A stretch of 64,000 nucleotides of DNA from Clostridiaceae bacterium (GCA_910575435.1 CAJTGI010000007.1:107600-171599), one strand, 5' to 3'; shown: positions 27,104 through 36,109, counted from the first letter of the stretch. Numbers and translations: made by a program. The notes: generated by a model not told the origin, from the letters alone.

Positions 27104-27849
27104 TATTCCGTCATATTCTTATAGATGCGGGCCACCTTATCCACCGGCCCCTCCGCCACCAGGCGGCCGCTGTCCAAGATAATAGCCCGGTCGCACAGCC
27201 TGACCACCTGCTCCAGGGAATGGGATACGAATAGCACCGTCACCCCCCTGTCAAACATGCTCATAATCTTATTCTCGCTCTTGCGCCTGAACTTCTTATC
27301 CCCCACGGAGAGCACCTCGTCCAGAATCAGGATATCCGGCTCCACCACGGTAGCAATGGAAAATCCCAACCTGGCCTTCATGCCGGAAGAATAATTCTTA
27401 ATGGGAACTTCAATAAACTCCCCCAGCCCGGAAAAATCCACAATCTCATCAATCTTCTCGTCCAAAAATTCCTTCGTAAAGCCTAAGACCGCGCCGTAGA
27501 GATAAATATTCTCTCTGCCGGTATACTCCGGGCTAAATCCCGCCCCCAGTTCTAGCAGAGGGGCAATCACCCCGCTGGTCTCAATAGACCCGGCAGAAGG
27601 CTTTAGAACGCCGGAAACCACTTTCAGGAGCGTACTCTTTCCGGAACCATTCAGTCCCAGCACGCCCAGACGCTCCCCCTTCTTAATCTTGAAACTGACA
27701 TCTTTCAGCGCCCAGAACTCATTGAATTTCAAATCCCGGCGCAGAAACTTGATGATAAACTCTTTCAGGTTATCTACCCGCTCCTGGCTCAAATTGAAGC
27801 GCATTCCCAAATCTTTTACGCAAATCGCCAAATTTTTCTGCATATACAA
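27103..27849 (-). CDS. Polysaccharide/teichoic-acid exporter ATPase (Wzt/TagH type)
   Basis: A 248-residue ABC ATPase. Walker A is LGLNGSGKSTLL, the signature is YSSGMKARLGFS and Walker B is DILILDEVLSVGD. The N terminus has the amphipathic insertion before Walker A seen in TagH/Wzt proteins (FIIKFLRRDLKFNEFWALKD). It has no C-terminal carbohydrate-binding domain, so it resembles the short TagH form. It pairs with the permease gene 53 bases upstream to export a lipid-linked glycan or teichoic acid across the membrane. No glycosyltransferase genes are nearby, so the substrate is unknown; the neighbouring LtaS-like enzyme points to the cell wall. Confidence 0.88.
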   Translation of the reverse strand: MYMQKNLAICVKDLGMRFNLSQERVDNLKEFIIKFLRRDLKFNEFWALKDVSFKIKKGERLGVLGLNGSGKSTLLKVVSGVLKPSAGSIETSGVIAPLLELGAGFSPEYTGRENIYLYGAVLGFTKEFLDEKIDEIVDFSGLGEFIEVPIKNYSSGMKARLGFSIATVVEPDILILDEVLSVGDKKFRRKSENKIMSMFDRGVTVLFVSHSLEQVVRLCDRAIILDSGRLVAEGPVDKVARIYKNMTE

Positions 27850-27902
27850 CCATGCCTTTCCTTGCCCTGCCTCCCGGCAGATGCCTGCCTGCTATTTCGC
27901 CG

Positions 27903-28694
27903 CTACACGTACAAGATGAACTTATCCTGCTTCCTATAGAAGAGGACGGCCCCTACCACCACCGTCACCACGGCAATCGCCAGAGAAGCCATGCAATAGT
28001 TCATATTCATCTGCCTTCCATATAATACCGCATCACGGAAATTAGAGATGCACATAAATATAGGATTGATATCAAAAATCCAGCCATTGCCTGTATTAAT
28101 CACCTTGTCGGGCTGATAAAAAATTGCAGAGGCGTACATGATCAGCAGCGTGGCCACAGACCAGATATACTCAATATCCCGGAAAAATACATTCAGCGTG
28201 GACAGAATCAGGCCGCATCCCAGGGAAAACACGAAAAGTATCACCAAGGGAACTATTGCCTGGAGCAAATAAATCGTCGGCTCCACTTTCAGCACGATTC
28301 CCACGCCCACCAGCACGATCAGAGATATCAAGAAAGTCACAAAATTCGATATGATTGCCGAGAACACGTAGATATACTTCGGCACATAAACCTTTTTGAT
28401 CATAGAGGCATTGCTGCTGATTGCCTTCAGCCCCGCCTTGGAACCGCTGGAAAAGAAACTATACAGCAGCCTCCCGCAGAGGATATAGACCGGATACTGG
28501 GGATCGTCATTCCCAAAGAACGTGCCAAACACCACCGTGAGCACCATCATGGTAAGCAGCGGCTCAATCATCGTCCACAGGATTCCCAGATAAGAACGGC
28601 GATATTTCAGTTTGATATTCTTTTTCACCAATTCAATCAACAGATACTTGTAACGATAAAAATTTTTAAAATATTGTTTTAAATTCATAGTCAC
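27903..28694 (-). CDS. Polysaccharide/teichoic-acid exporter permease (Wzm/TagG type)
   Basis: A 263-residue ABC-2 type permease with six hydrophobic segments, the first after a basic N terminus (MNLKQYFKNFYRYKYLLIEL). The characteristic cytoplasmic segment IKLKYRRSYLGILWTMIEP marks the Wzm/TagG/KpsM group. Signature residues in the later helices include DIEYIWSV and SAIFYQPDKV, followed by NPIFMCISNFRDAVLYG. It forms the channel for the ATPase gene downstream. The two together export an undecaprenyl-linked or lipid-linked glycan. Confidence 0.9.
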   Translation of the reverse strand: MTMNLKQYFKNFYRYKYLLIELVKKNIKLKYRRSYLGILWTMIEPLLTMMVLTVVFGTFFGNDDPQYPVYILCGRLLYSFFSSGSKAGLKAISSNASMIKKVYVPKYIYVFSAIISNFVTFLISLIVLVGVGIVLKVEPTIYLLQAIVPLVILFVFSLGCGLILSTLNVFFRDIEYIWSVATLLIMYASAIFYQPDKVINTGNGWIFDINPIFMCISNFRDAVLYGRQMNMNYCMASLAIAVVTVVVGAVLFYRKQDKFILYV

Positions 28695-28770
28695 TCCATT
28701 CTATCTGCCACTGTGTCCCCTCGTTCCCTCTAACGAAAGCCAAAGTTACCATTCCCAATAATAACAGGCT

Positions 28771-29017
28771 GTTACTATTCACAGCCATTCATCCCTATCA
28801 CGCGATAGCCCCGCTGCCTATCAGCATCGGTTCTACACTCTGTTTCGGTCCGTGCTGAACAGACATCCACCGGATGTCTAGCACCGTTGCTAGCGCAACT
28901 TTGGCTATCTTATTAATAGGATGAACAGCTTCCACAGTTATTTCTAGAAATAGCCAGAATCTTATGTGCAAGCACAATGATTATGATCCATTTCTAGAAA
29001 TGACTGTGAATAGTAAC
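28771..29017. repeat. Foldback element with GTTACTATTCAC ends
   Basis: The element begins GTTACTATTCACAG at 28771 and ends with its complement CTGTGAATAGTAAC (29004-29017). Inside are several small hairpins: GACATCC/GGATGTC, TAGCA/TGCTA and TTTCTAGAAA twice. Just outside and inside, AGCCAAAGTT (28738-28747) pairs with AACTTTGGCT (28897-28906). The same terminal motif bounds the giant repeat at 21018-21618. The stretch between the exporter permease and the TraX-like gene has no other visible content. Confidence 0.65.
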
Positions 29018-29066
29018 AACAGGCTAAAACAAATCGCAGATAATTATATCATATACACGGCAAAAG

Positions 29067-29723
29067 TCAAATCCAATTCAAAAAAAACAACAATGTCAGA
29101 TGAACCGGATAAAATAAATAGAACAGATATCTGGGGAGAGGAAGGACTTCCCCCTCCTCTCTGTACAGCAAAGTACCCAGCACCCCTATGATTCCAAAGC
29201 ATTCTAACCCGCCATAGGAAAAGAACAGCAAGCCAAAAACAATCAACTGGTACATCCTCTGGCTACTTCTCAGCAGATAAAATAATCCGATCACTGCCAC
29301 GCCAAACCAACTATAATCCACCCGCAGCACTATCCCGCAAAGGCATCCGGCCAATAATGCGCCCCCTCTGGCCCAGTCATTCTCCTCCCACCTTTTGAGA
29401 AAATACAGCATACCAAGCCCAATCAGCAGGGTAAACATCACATTCTGGGAATGAAGTTCCAGCACCTTCCCCGAAAAGGCAAGGTCAAAGGGAATTTCGG
29501 AAATCAGGGCAAAGATTCCCACCCGCACAAAATATTTCTTATAATCAGATGTATGAAGAAAGCCCTGCACAATGAAATAGGCAAAGATAGGGAAAGCCAT
29601 GCGACCTATGATGCGCATAGCTAAGTATGGCTCCCCCTGGAGAAATGCCACCGCCAAATGATCGCAAAGCATGGCAATCATAGCAACCATTTTTAGTTGG
29701 TTTCTAGTAAGTTTTCCTGACAT
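29067..29723 (-). CDS. TraX family membrane protein
   Basis: A 218-residue protein with about seven membrane segments, matching the TraX family: TRNQLKMVAMIAMLCDHLAV, then RIIGRMAFPIFAYFIVQG and the SEIPFDLAF motif. In the F plasmid TraX acetylates pilin, but chromosomal TraX proteins of Firmicutes are common and are thought to be membrane acyltransferases of unknown substrate. There is no conjugation gene beside it, so a conjugative role is not implied. The gene stands alone between the foldback element and the tRNA-Glu gene. Confidence 0.88.
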   Translation of the reverse strand: MSGKLTRNQLKMVAMIAMLCDHLAVAFLQGEPYLAMRIIGRMAFPIFAYFIVQGFLHTSDYKKYFVRVGIFALISEIPFDLAFSGKVLELHSQNVMFTLLIGLGMLYFLKRWEENDWARGGALLAGCLCGIVLRVDYSWFGVAVIGLFYLLRSSQRMYQLIVFGLLFFSYGGLECFGIIGVLGTLLYREEGEVLPLPRYLFYLFYPVHLTLLFFLNWI

Positions 29724-29859
29724 CTGTCCACCCTCCTCTGCCCTTGCCTATGCAGCAACTATATTTCACATCACGGAGATTGCTGCATAAAAACGAATGG
29801 TGTATTGACAAAATTTATCAATACACCATTCATTCGGGTTGGGCTATTCAAAATAGCAA

Positions 29860-29931
29860 CAGTCTGTAGGGGAATCGAACCCCTGTTTTCGCCGTGAGAG
29901 GGCGACGTCTTAGCCGCTTGACCAACAGACC
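29860..29931 (-). tRNA. tRNA-Glu (CTC)
   Basis: The minus-strand sequence folds as a tRNA: acceptor stem GGTCTGT with ACAGACT (first pair G-T), T arm CAGGGGTTCGATTCCCCT, anticodon stem TCGCC/GGCGA and loop CTCTCAC, giving anticodon CTC, which reads GAG for glutamate. T33 is present. No CCA is encoded. It is 72 bases long and stands alone. A strong promoter lies 34 bases upstream. Confidence 0.93.
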
Positions 29932-29964
29932 TTGTCTTGTCAGTTTTTCGCACCGACAAGTGAT

Positions 29965-29993
29965 ATATTACACTATTTCAAAACAAAATGCAA
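29965..29993 (-). promoter_or_regulatory. Sigma-A promoter of the tRNA-Glu gene
   Basis: On the minus strand TTGCAT (29993-29988) and TAATAT (29970-29965) are separated by 17 bases. The distance to the mature tRNA 5' end (29931) leaves a short leader for RNase P removal. Confidence 0.8.
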
Positions 29994-30064
29994 GTCTTTT
30001 TTTCACTTTTTTTCAACTTTTTTTTCGCCCTGCCCATGCGCCAGTCTTTTGAAAGGCTGCCTCC

Positions 30065-30337
30065 CTATTTCTTGTCATGGTGACAGTTCTCCCCGATTCT
30101 CTGAATTGCCTGAAATACCACCGCCGTGATCTCTGCGTCCGTCTGGGTCGTGGAAGACTCAAATCGGTGAATCAGCGTTCCCTCCAGGGAATGGACATAT
30201 TTTGCCGGCAATCGATTCAGAGCATAGGCCGCCACATCAATCTTGCAATTATCACAGGTACAGTAATCCGTCTGCTTCCAAAGCTGGTCAATCTTGTTCA
30301 ATACCGTCTCTTCCATCAAATTCACAAGTTCATCCAT
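30065..30337 (-). CDS. comFB: ComFB family protein
   Basis: A 90-residue protein of the late competence development ComFB family, with a start (ATG 30337) behind GGAGGTG. It begins MDELVNLMEETVLNKIDQL and has the family cysteine cluster CTCDNCKIDVAAYALNRL, followed by PAKYVHSLEG. In Bacillus comFB lies in the comF operon and its role is unclear; cyanobacterial members bind cyclic di-nucleotides. Here it is not next to comFA/comFC. It is followed by a 130-base gap before the tRNA-Glu region. Confidence 0.87.
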   Translation of the reverse strand: MDELVNLMEETVLNKIDQLWKQTDYCTCDNCKIDVAAYALNRLPAKYVHSLEGTLIHRFESSTTQTDAEITAVVFQAIQRIGENCHHDKK

Positions 30338-30373
30338 AAATCCGCACCTCCATAATACACTTCTTCTATATCT

Positions 30374-31111
30374 TTACCGGGAAAAATAACGGTCAACTCC
30401 ATTGGCAATCCCAATTGCCATCTTCGTCTGCATGGAAGACTTCTGCATCTTCCGATCCTCCGAGGGATTGCTTAAAAATCCCATCTCCACCAGTGCCACC
30501 GGAATCTTGCTCCAATTGGTGCCCGTCAGGTCATCCCGCTTAATAATGCCCCGATTCCTGATTCCCGTCTTCTTTGCGTACGCCTTTGCTATGTAGCTAG
30601 ACAATTTCTTCGATGCCGGGGATAGTTTCTTAACATATGGATTGGACTTAGAAGGATATAGGACGCTAGCCCCCTTTACCCTGGAAGACCCTGACGCGTC
30701 CGCATGGAGACGGATGCAGATATCTGCACCGCTCTTATTCGCCCGGATAGCCCTCTCCTTGTTGGAGATATTCACATTGTTGGAACTGCGCACCATGTAC
30801 ACCTCGTATCCCCTCTGCAGCAGAACCTTCCTCAACTTCTTAGCCACCTTCAAGTTCAACTGGTATTCCGGCACCCGGGAGGCAACTCCCACGGCTCCCC
30901 CTGCCACCTTGGCCTTCTTCCTGGAAGATCCAGGACCGATGCGCTCCAATTTCCCATTCGACCTGCGCTGATGCCCCGCGTCAATAGCAATCTTAATCTT
31001 TCCGCTTCCTGCGGCCTGCACCCTGCTTCCCACTGCCCCCATTCCATACATGCCCTGGATAGCCAGCGCAGTGCATAAAAGCAAAGAAAACAATACTTTA
31101 TTTCCCTTCAA
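30374..31111 (-). CDS. N-acetylmuramoyl-L-alanine amidase (Amidase_3)
   Basis: A secreted 245-residue cell-wall hydrolase. Residues 1-33 form a signal peptide (basic start, hydrophobic core, Ala-rich end). The catalytic domain shows the zinc ligands of Amidase_3: His in IAIDAGHQRR, Glu in RVPEYQLNLKVAKKL, His in DICIRLHADASG, plus the catalytic Glu in PVALVEMGFLSNPSED. Domain length is about 210 residues with no added cell-wall binding domain, so the enzyme probably works alone on peptidoglycan. It sits 37 bases upstream of comFB and may share its transcript. Confidence 0.93.
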   Translation of the reverse strand: MKGNKVLFSLLLCTALAIQGMYGMGAVGSRVQAAGSGKIKIAIDAGHQRRSNGKLERIGPGSSRKKAKVAGGAVGVASRVPEYQLNLKVAKKLRKVLLQRGYEVYMVRSSNNVNISNKERAIRANKSGADICIRLHADASGSSRVKGASVLYPSKSNPYVKKLSPASKKLSSYIAKAYAKKTGIRNRGIIKRDDLTGTNWSKIPVALVEMGFLSNPSEDRKMQKSSMQTKMAIGIANGVDRYFSR

Positions 31112-31236
31112 TTCCTTTCACCTCTATTTCTTTAGAATGCGATCATCTTATCATCTCTTACCATGCCTGTGGCATGAAAATGCACTTATGAGGCATCTCC
31201 CACTTAAAAGCCAGTTGGCTATGTAATATTCCAATT

Positions 31237-31938
31237 CTACTGGTCTAATGTTCCAAAGCGCGAGAAGGGATATATCCTCAAAATAGCATGCCCATCGATA
31301 TTTTTCTTCTTGACTACGCCCACGGACTCCCCGTCCCGGCTGTCCATGCTGTGATTCCTATTATCTCCCAGCACGAAGAATTCATCCTTTCCCAGCTTGA
31401 TTTCCTCCTCGGCAATGCCGGCATCCACCATGGGCTCCTTTCCATAATGCTCTTCCAGAACTTTTCCGTTAATATATATGGTATTCCCCGAAATCTGAAT
31501 GCGCTCCCCAGGCAGTCCGATCACCCTCTTTATATAATATTCCTCTTCCTCCCTTCCCTGGGGATAGAAGGTAATGATGTCAAAGCGATCCGGATCCTTA
31601 AAATAATAACTGACTTTCTCTACCAGAAGATTCTCCTCATCGTGAAGGTTATCCTTCATAGAATCCCCCTGCACCTCGGTGCGCTGGATCACATACCGGG
31701 GCACTACGGTGATGCAAAGCACGATAATCACCGCATACACCAGCAGTTCCTTCAGAAAGCCCCCCTTCCCTTTCTCCGGGGAGGCATCCTCTTCCTCATG
31801 CGCCATATCCTCCGATGGCGATTCCTCGTCCTCGATCTCTTCTTCGTCCTCCAGATCATCCCCAACCCCGTCGAACATTTCATAATTCTCAAGTTCTTCT
31901 TGGGATTCCGTCTCACTTCCCATTCTCTTGTCAGTCAT
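31237..31938 (-). CDS. lepB: Signal peptidase I
   Basis: A 233-residue type I signal peptidase. It has an acidic cytoplasmic N-terminal extension (residues 8-55, rich in Glu and Asp), one membrane segment (about 65-83), then the catalytic region: Ser93 in QGDSMKDNL, Lys137 in YYIKRVIGLPGE, and the C-terminal box FVLGDNRNHSMDSRDG. It cleaves Sec signal peptides outside the membrane. The long acidic N-terminal extension is not typical of the family core. The start at 31938 lacks a well-spaced ribosome site; an ATG five codons inside is an alternative. Confidence 0.94.
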   Translation of the reverse strand: MTDKRMGSETESQEELENYEMFDGVGDDLEDEEEIEDEESPSEDMAHEEEDASPEKGKGGFLKELLVYAVIIVLCITVVPRYVIQRTEVQGDSMKDNLHDEENLLVEKVSYYFKDPDRFDIITFYPQGREEEEYYIKRVIGLPGERIQISGNTIYINGKVLEEHYGKEPMVDAGIAEEEIKLGKDEFFVLGDNRNHSMDSRDGESVGVVKKKNIDGHAILRIYPFSRFGTLDQ

Positions 31939-31964
31939 AACTCAATTCACTCCATTTCCTGTCA

Positions 31965-32333
31965 CTATTCTATCACAGAACTCTCCTCTGAGACAGCCTC
32001 TTCCTCTCCAAAAACCTCGTCTTCAGCAGAAACCGCCAATTCTTCCAATTCTTCTACAGATGCTTCCTCCCCAAATTCTTGGGACTGCTCTGCAGCCAAT
32101 GCCTCCTCCTCGCTGAGGATGTGAATCTCTCCCTGAGCCAGTTCGTCAATGGCTACTGACAGCGGTTTCGGACATTCCGACTCCGTCAGTGCATCCACCC
32201 CCTCAATCAGCTGGCGCGCCCGCTTCGCAGTGGCAAGCACGATGGAATAACGGCTATTCACAATGGGAGCCTCTCCCGTCTCCACTTCACTGTTCACTCT
32301 GCTCATTAAATCATGGTATGATGGATGTAACAT
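31965..32333 (-). CDS. rpoZ: RNA polymerase omega subunit
   Basis: A 122-residue omega subunit with the N-terminal signature MLHPSYHDLMSRVNSE and the core SRYSIVLATAKRARQLIEG, followed by PLSVAIDELAQGEIHI. Omega helps assemble and stabilise the beta' subunit. The last 45 residues are an acidic Glu/Ala/Ser tail, longer than in Bacillus. It lies downstream of gmk, in the yicC-remA-gmk-rpoZ order usual for Firmicutes, after a 119-base gap in which I see no feature. Confidence 0.93.
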   Translation of the reverse strand: MLHPSYHDLMSRVNSEVETGEAPIVNSRYSIVLATAKRARQLIEGVDALTESECPKPLSVAIDELAQGEIHILSEEEALAAEQSQEFGEEASVEELEELAVSAEDEVFGEEEAVSEESSVIE

Positions 32334-32452
32334 AATGATATCCCCTTTCCTTTTTCAAATAAAATATATAGAAAACAGAATCCGCCTTCCTTCCCGGCGC
32401 CTCCTGCTCCATGCAGCTACATATGCGGCTCGGCATTCCATATGGCCAGCCA

Positions 32453-33070
32453 CTAAATATCCTGAAATCCAGCCGTGATTTCATGTATCAAGTCTAACTG
32501 GTTATATCCGGCATAGTGAAGCGACTGCAGCAGCGCATGCATTTGCTCCACGCAGTCCTCCAACTGGTCATTCACCACAATATAATCATATTTCTGCATA
32601 TAGGCACACTCTTCCTTCGCCCTGGCAATCCGCCGGCCAATCACTTCCGGAGTCTCTGTGCCCCTACCTTCCAGACGCCTCCGCAGTTCCGATACATCCG
32701 GAGGGGTGATGAAAATCAGAGTAGTCTCTGGAAATCTTTCCTTCACCTTCAGCGCGCCCTGCATCTCAATCTCCAGCAAGACATCCCGACCTGCATCCAG
32801 CTGCCGCATCACATACTCTTTCGGCGTTCCATAGTAATTGCCCAAATACTGGGCATACTCTATCAACGCATCCTCATCAATCATTTTCTCAAATGCTTCC
32901 CTAGACTTGAAAAAGTAATTGACGCCTTCCTCTTCTCCCTCTCTGGGATTTCTGGTAGTGGCGGAAATAGAGATGGCATAGTCATACTTTCTCACCAATT
33001 CCCCAACAATCGTACCCTTTCCTGCTCCGGAAAAACCGGAGATAATCGCCAGGACTCCCCTTTTAGTCAT
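32453..33070 (-). CDS. gmk: Guanylate kinase
   Basis: A 205-residue enzyme that phosphorylates GMP to GDP. The P-loop is SGFSGAGKGTIV, the GMP-binding segment is ISATTRNPREGEEEGVNYFF, and the lid includes RRRLEGRGTETPEVIGRR. The sequence is complete. Its start overlaps the remA stop by 8 bases, so the two are translationally coupled. As a step in GTP supply it also bears on CodY activity, though that link is general knowledge, not visible here. Confidence 0.96.
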   Translation of the reverse strand: MTKRGVLAIISGFSGAGKGTIVGELVRKYDYAISISATTRNPREGEEEGVNYFFKSREAFEKMIDEDALIEYAQYLGNYYGTPKEYVMRQLDAGRDVLLEIEMQGALKVKERFPETTLIFITPPDVSELRRRLEGRGTETPEVIGRRIARAKEECAYMQKYDYIVVNDQLEDCVEQMHALLQSLHYAGYNQLDLIHEITAGFQDI

Positions 33071-33326
33071 TTTTTCCGCTCCTCTCTGTGGACGTAATCT
33101 CTGTCACCCGATTCTGTATCGTCTCCGGCAGCATGGCTGACAATACCAGATAGCCGCCATCCATCACCAGAACACATTTTGTCTTTCTGCCGCAAGTGGC
33201 ATCCACTGCCATATTCTCATCTTTTGCCACCTGAATCATGCGCTTAATCGGCGCCGCGTCTGCCCGGATAATACTCAGCACCTTATCCATATTTACCACA
33301 TTCCCATATCCAATATTCACAAGCAT
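33063..33326 (-). CDS. remA: Extracellular matrix regulator RemA
   Basis: An 87-residue DUF370 protein starting MLVNIGYGNVVNMDKVLSII, with the conserved RADAAPIKRMIQVAKDE and the DATCGRKTKCVLVMDGGYLV core. In Bacillus subtilis RemA is a DNA-binding protein that activates matrix and osmoprotection genes and forms a ring. It is overlapped by gmk and follows yicC by 11 bases, an arrangement conserved in the phylum. Confidence 0.95.
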   Translation of the reverse strand: MLVNIGYGNVVNMDKVLSIIRADAAPIKRMIQVAKDENMAVDATCGRKTKCVLVMDGGYLVLSAMLPETIQNRVTEITSTERSGKND

Positions 33327-33337
33327 GACCCATCCCC

Positions 33338-34216
33338 CTACTCGATATTCTGAATCTGCTCCCGGATTTTCTCAATCTCCGTCTTCAGATCAATGGCATG
33401 CTCAGAAAGGGCCTGGTCATTCGCCTTTGAGAGAATGGTATTGGCCTCCCTGTTCATCTCCTGCACGATAAAGTCCAACTTCCTTCCAATCGTGCCTTCT
33501 GCTTCCATGGTAGACCGGAGGTTTTCCACATGGCTGCGGAGCCTCACCGTCTCCTCATCTACGCATACCTTATCTGCATAGACCACCAGTTCCGTGGAAA
33601 GAACGCTCTCGTCCAGATGGACATCCCCCAGGGCTTCCTCCACTTTCTTGCGAAGTTTGTCCCGATACTCCTTTAACATTTCCGGAGAACGCTCCTCTAT
33701 ATAAGAGATCAGGCACTGAATGAAATCCAGTTTCTTCAGGATATCCTGCCGCAAGTTTGCGCCTTCCGCCTCTCTGGACTCCACAAAGTGCCTCCCCGCC
33801 TGTCGTAGGACTTCCTCCAAGGCTGGGAAGATCTCCTCCATATCCTGCTCCTCCTCGGACAGGGTGATGACCTCCGGAAAACGCACCAAGCCAGATCCAG
33901 TCAGCCCCCGCTCCAGCCCAAAACTCTCCCCGGCCCGGTCAATGGCCGCCACATAGGCCTCTGCCACCTCCTGATGGTACTCCACCTTGCATTTGCTGCT
34001 GCTATAATTTTCAAACACAATATATAAATCCGTCTTCCCCCTGGCGACATACTCCTTCATCACATTCCTAATCCGGCTCTCGAAGGCATTGAACTTTTTT
34101 GGCAGTTTGACGCTCAAATCACAGTAACGGTGATTGACAGATTTGATTTCCACCGTAATCTTGTACTGTCCCGTTTCCTTTTCCCCATGGCCGAAGCCCG
34201 TCATGCTTTTTATCAT
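33338..34216 (-). CDS. yicC: YicC/YloC family endoribonuclease-like protein
   Basis: The ATG at 34216 gives 292 residues with the family start MIKSMTGFGHGE; an in-frame ATG four codons upstream is less likely because GGGGATT then fits as ribosome site. The N-terminal YicC domain contains EIKSVNHRYCDLSVKLP. The C-terminal DUF1732 domain has GRKLDFIVQEMNREANTI followed by DLKTEIEKIREQIQNIE. In E. coli YicC is an endoribonuclease acting on small RNAs. It leads the yicC-remA-gmk-rpoZ group. Confidence 0.94.
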   Translation of the reverse strand: MIKSMTGFGHGEKETGQYKITVEIKSVNHRYCDLSVKLPKKFNAFESRIRNVMKEYVARGKTDLYIVFENYSSSKCKVEYHQEVAEAYVAAIDRAGESFGLERGLTGSGLVRFPEVITLSEEEQDMEEIFPALEEVLRQAGRHFVESREAEGANLRQDILKKLDFIQCLISYIEERSPEMLKEYRDKLRKKVEEALGDVHLDESVLSTELVVYADKVCVDEETVRLRSHVENLRSTMEAEGTIGRKLDFIVQEMNREANTILSKANDQALSEHAIDLKTEIEKIREQIQNIE

Positions 34217-34300
34217 AGTAATCCCCAATCCTGCAACATAATAAATTACATTATGAATGTATCTTGCTTCCTTTATTGCGCATATAACACCCTAATTTGT

Positions 34301-35746
34301 TTATTTTACCTCATCTTCGTCCCTATCGTCAAGTTTTTCCCCTTTTTTTCTCCTTTTTTCTTTGGATTCCTTCCACATGGCAATACATTTGTCCCACAGA
34401 GTAGGGTCCGACGATTTCTTTTTCCTCTCAAAATCAGCGGCAGTGTAGGCAATATAATTAACCGATTCCCCAGCCACATGTATTTCTTTTAGATTCCGAT
34501 AGCAGTCTGTCAGAGTGGACAATTTGCGCTTCCTCAGCTTCCAATTGACAAAATCCGCCACAATCCGGTAGATTACCGCAAACAGCGGCACGCCGATAAT
34601 CATTCCCACTATGCCCCAGATGCCGCCAAAAAGCAGGATGGAAAAGAGTACCCAGAATGCAGAAAGCCCCGTGGACTCTCCCAAAATCGCCGGCCCAATG
34701 ATATTTCCGTCAATCTGCTGCAATATGGCGATAATGATGATAAAATACAATGCCTGCATAGGATTCACCAGCAAGATCAGAAATACGCCGGGAATCAGTC
34801 CGATATAGGGTCCAAACACCGGAATCACATTCGTTACTCCCACAATCACGCTGATCAGCAATGCATACGGAAGGCCAAAGATCTGCATCACGCAGAAGCA
34901 AATCACGCCAATAATGGCAGAATCCACTATCTTGCCCACTATAAACCCGCTGAACATGTGATCTGTAATCTTTACATAATGAAGAATCACGTCGGCATGC
35001 TCTTTCTTGCACAGGGCATACAGCATCTTCTTCGCCTGGGCAGAGAAGGTATTCTTGCTGCCCAGCAGATAGATTGCCACGATAATCCCGATAAAGAGAT
35101 TGTACAGCACGGTCAAAAATCCCATCAGCCCATTGGCAAACTGCACTGCCAAGGTATTGACGCTGGGAAGCAGATCACTCTGTATCCAGGGAAGGAGTTC
35201 CGATTCCACCATCTCCTCTGTATAATTTGCAAACCCCAGAGCCGCATCTTGAAATTTATCCGCCAAAAATTCATTATTCCTGATATTCTTGTCCAGCATA
35301 TAATAATACTGGCTCACTTTTTCCGGCATGCTGTCCACCAGAGAAGAGATGCTGGCGACAAGCTGAGGAATCACCAGCCAGCTGAGCACTATAATCACGC
35401 ACACCATAAATACGAGAGAGGCAAAGATGGAAATGCCGGTGACCATCCCCTCCCCTTTTTCCGAAATCGCTTTCCCGCTTCTCTCCCATATCCAAATTAT
35501 CTTGCCCCTGATCCACTTCATCAGGGGATTGAGGATATAGGCAATGACGCAGCCATAGATGACCGGCTTAATCAATCCCAGAAAGCCAAAGGCAGATTCC
35601 AGAATATAATTGGCATTATTTGCCACCAGATATACCAGAATGGCAGCCACTACCATAATAAAGAGGCCGAGCCACCTATGTACCGTCTCCTTTAATATCG
35701 ATTCCTTCCCCCCGTAATCCTTTTCCTGCTCCTGCTGTTTATCCAT
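34301..35746 (-). CDS. AI-2E family transporter
   Basis: A 481-residue membrane protein of the AI-2E/PerM family. It has about eight membrane segments, with the family motifs PVIYGCVIAYILNPLMKW near residue 70 and IPVFGPYIGLIPG plus QQIDGNIIGPAILGESTGLS in the second half. Family members include AI-2 exporters and sodium/proton antiporters, so the substrate is unknown. The C terminus is a charged cytoplasmic tail rich in Lys and Asp. The leader upstream (35762-35829) shares a structured repeat with the flgB leader. Confidence 0.9.
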   Translation of the reverse strand: MDKQQEQEKDYGGKESILKETVHRWLGLFIMVVAAILVYLVANNANYILESAFGFLGLIKPVIYGCVIAYILNPLMKWIRGKIIWIWERSGKAISEKGEGMVTGISIFASLVFMVCVIIVLSWLVIPQLVASISSLVDSMPEKVSQYYYMLDKNIRNNEFLADKFQDAALGFANYTEEMVESELLPWIQSDLLPSVNTLAVQFANGLMGFLTVLYNLFIGIIVAIYLLGSKNTFSAQAKKMLYALCKKEHADVILHYVKITDHMFSGFIVGKIVDSAIIGVICFCVMQIFGLPYALLISVIVGVTNVIPVFGPYIGLIPGVFLILLVNPMQALYFIIIIAILQQIDGNIIGPAILGESTGLSAFWVLFSILLFGGIWGIVGMIIGVPLFAVIYRIVADFVNWKLRKRKLSTLTDCYRNLKEIHVAGESVNYIAYTAADFERKKKSSDPTLWDKCIAMWKESKEKRRKKGEKLDDRDEDEVK

Positions 35747-35761
35747 AGAAATCCCCCATTC

Positions 35762-35829
35762 TTACTCAGCCCGCAAGTTTGGGCGTAAGCACAAATCTTG
35801 CGTGTGAAAAATTTATTTTTCACACTAAG
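35762..35829 (-). repeat. Structured leader element upstream of the AI-2E family gene
   Basis: The 19 bases at 35787-35805 are identical to 14243-14261 in the flgB leader, and CAGCCCGCA/TAGCCCGCA precede both. The 3' stem is GTGTGAAAAA/TTTTTCACAC here and GCGTG/CACGC there. Both copies face the downstream minus-strand gene. From here to about 36070 nothing else is recognisable. Confidence 0.6.
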
Positions 35830-36074
35830 CTTCTCCTTCTATATCAATTCATTCTTGATGCTCCCCGCCTTTGCCCGCAAGCCACGCTCAGCGACAATAC
35901 AGTACATGCATCCATTTTCTATCATACTTTCTTTTTTCATTTTTTGCAAGAATTCCTTTTCATTTTTAGCATATCTGGCCCAAGTTTGCCATAATCTTAC
36001 TTATCATGCGATGAAGTTTCATATAAGTAATGTTGCAACTATCATAAAAGTTGGAAAAAATTTTAAAAAGGGGG

Positions 36075-36103
36075 TTTTCAAATCGAAAAAAATATGCTAT
36101 TGT
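36075..36103 (+). promoter_or_regulatory. Promoter of the glutamine synthetase gene
   Basis: TTTTCA (36075-36080) and TATTGT (36098-36103), spaced 17 bases, with a TG one base before the -10 (extended -10). A start near 36110 would give a leader of about 190 bases before the ATG at 36299. Confidence 0.6.
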
Positions 36104-36109
36104 TTATTC

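Noticed and set aside
29067..29723. TraX as evidence for a conjugative element
   Set aside because: Chromosomal TraX-like genes are common in Firmicutes and no other transfer gene is near.
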